A DNA stretch of 6,288 nt from CAJINA01 sp964647585 (GTDB lineage Bacteria > Desulfobacterota > Desulfobacteria > Desulfobacterales > CAJINA01), in contig CAZYGG010000120.1 in the NCBI GenBank assembly GCA_964647585.1, positions 1 to 6,288 on the forward strand, given 5' to 3'. The notes beneath the pieces were generated by a model. The model was not told the origin of the DNA, did no database searches, and saw only the letters and a list, made by a program, of their open reading frames with translations. This document shows, piece after piece, positions 6,192 to 6,288 of the stretch; positions within the stretch are counted from its first letter, which is position 1; every line of letters starts with the position of its first letter. Both the position numbers and the translations under genes were made by a program.

Positions 6192-6288
6192 TGTCAGTCG
6201 ATTAAGAGATAAGACCGGGAGTTCAGCATAAAACGTGCAATCTGATAACATAGGTAACAGATTAAACCGATGACAAGGGTTACACATC
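6192..6288. mobile_element. Possible terminal region of an IS21-family insertion sequence (partial)
   Basis: The right edge holds a tandem pair of similar 20-nt motifs (6244-6263, 6269-6288) of the form GATRACAWRGGTWACASATY. IS21-family elements carry repeated motifs of the GATGACA-GGGT-ACAC kind at their ends and terminate in 5'-TG. The candidate outer end is TGTCAG at 6192, about 95 bp outside the window edge, a fitting distance before an istA start. No transposase sequence is in the window, so the assignment and the exact boundary are inferred. Confidence 0.35.
6244..6288. repeat. Tandem pair of 20-nt motifs, 25-bp period
   Basis: GATAACATAGGTAACAGATT (6244-6263) and GATGACAAGGGTTACACATC (6269-6288) agree at 14 of 20 positions without gaps and are separated by AAACC. 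The first copy is also within a short inverted repeat (AATCTG at 6239-6244, CAGATT at 6258-6263). More copies may continue beyond the window. They look like protein-binding repeats, most simply the transposase sites of an insertion-sequence end. Confidence 0.6.

Larger units (their letters stand above)
5925..6288. other. Region downstream of qmoC without a convincing gene
   Basis: After the qmoC terminator there are about 300 bp with no supported coding region. A 45-codon ATG frame (6014-6151) has a poorly spaced Shine-Dalgarno and runs through the GC-rich repeat, so it is not called. The stretch holds a stem-loop repeat (6083-6103) and, at the far right, tandem motifs that look like an insertion-sequence end. 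No tRNA or qmoD-like gene is visible. Confidence 0.6.

Noticed and set aside
1..6288. CRISPR array, tRNA or rRNA genes
   Set aside because: No regularly spaced direct repeats, cloverleaf-like segments or rRNA motifs were seen in the intergenic stretches; the rest is coding.

Overview
This window carries the dissimilatory APS-reduction electron-transfer locus of an anaerobic sulfur-metabolising bacterium. It holds the 3' end of aprA (adenylylsulfate reductase, alpha subunit) followed by a complete qmoABC operon (quinone-interacting membrane-bound oxidoreductase). The gene set, the aprA-qmoA-qmoB-qmoC order, the moderately high GC content and the protein sequences best fit a sulfate-reducing Desulfobacterota member (former Deltaproteobacteria). 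Green and other sulfur oxidisers can carry a similar apr-qmo cluster, so the lineage is an inference. All four genes are on the + strand.

Layout: 1-764 is the C-terminal 253 residues of AprA, open at the left edge. A strong intrinsic terminator (about 803-838) closes the aprA transcript. An AT-richer spacer of about 270 bp follows, with only weak promoter candidates and a 12-bp palindrome, so qmo probably has its own promoter. qmoA (1112-2389), qmoB (2400-4733) and qmoC (4794-5924) are tightly spaced, each with a good Shine-Dalgarno, and end at a second intrinsic terminator (about 5955-5986). The remaining 300 bp hold no convincing gene. They contain a GC-rich stem-loop of the dispersed intergenic-repeat kind (about 6083-6103). 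At the right edge there is a 20-nt motif repeated in tandem (6244-6263 and 6269-6288) that resembles the repeated terminal sequences of IS21-family insertion sequences.

How the genes work together: QmoC takes electrons from menaquinol through its b-type cytochrome domain and passes them through its HdrC-like iron-sulfur domain to the two HdrA-like flavoproteins QmoA and QmoB. These deliver them to AprBA, which reduces APS to sulfite and AMP. The operon is a known system and nothing in it is broken. The points worth a second look are how HdrA features are divided between QmoA and QmoB, the MvhD-like tail of QmoB, the altered heme-ligand pattern of QmoC compared with NarI, the absence of qmoD directly downstream, and the probable insertion-sequence end at the right edge. 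I do not see an undescribed multi-gene system here.
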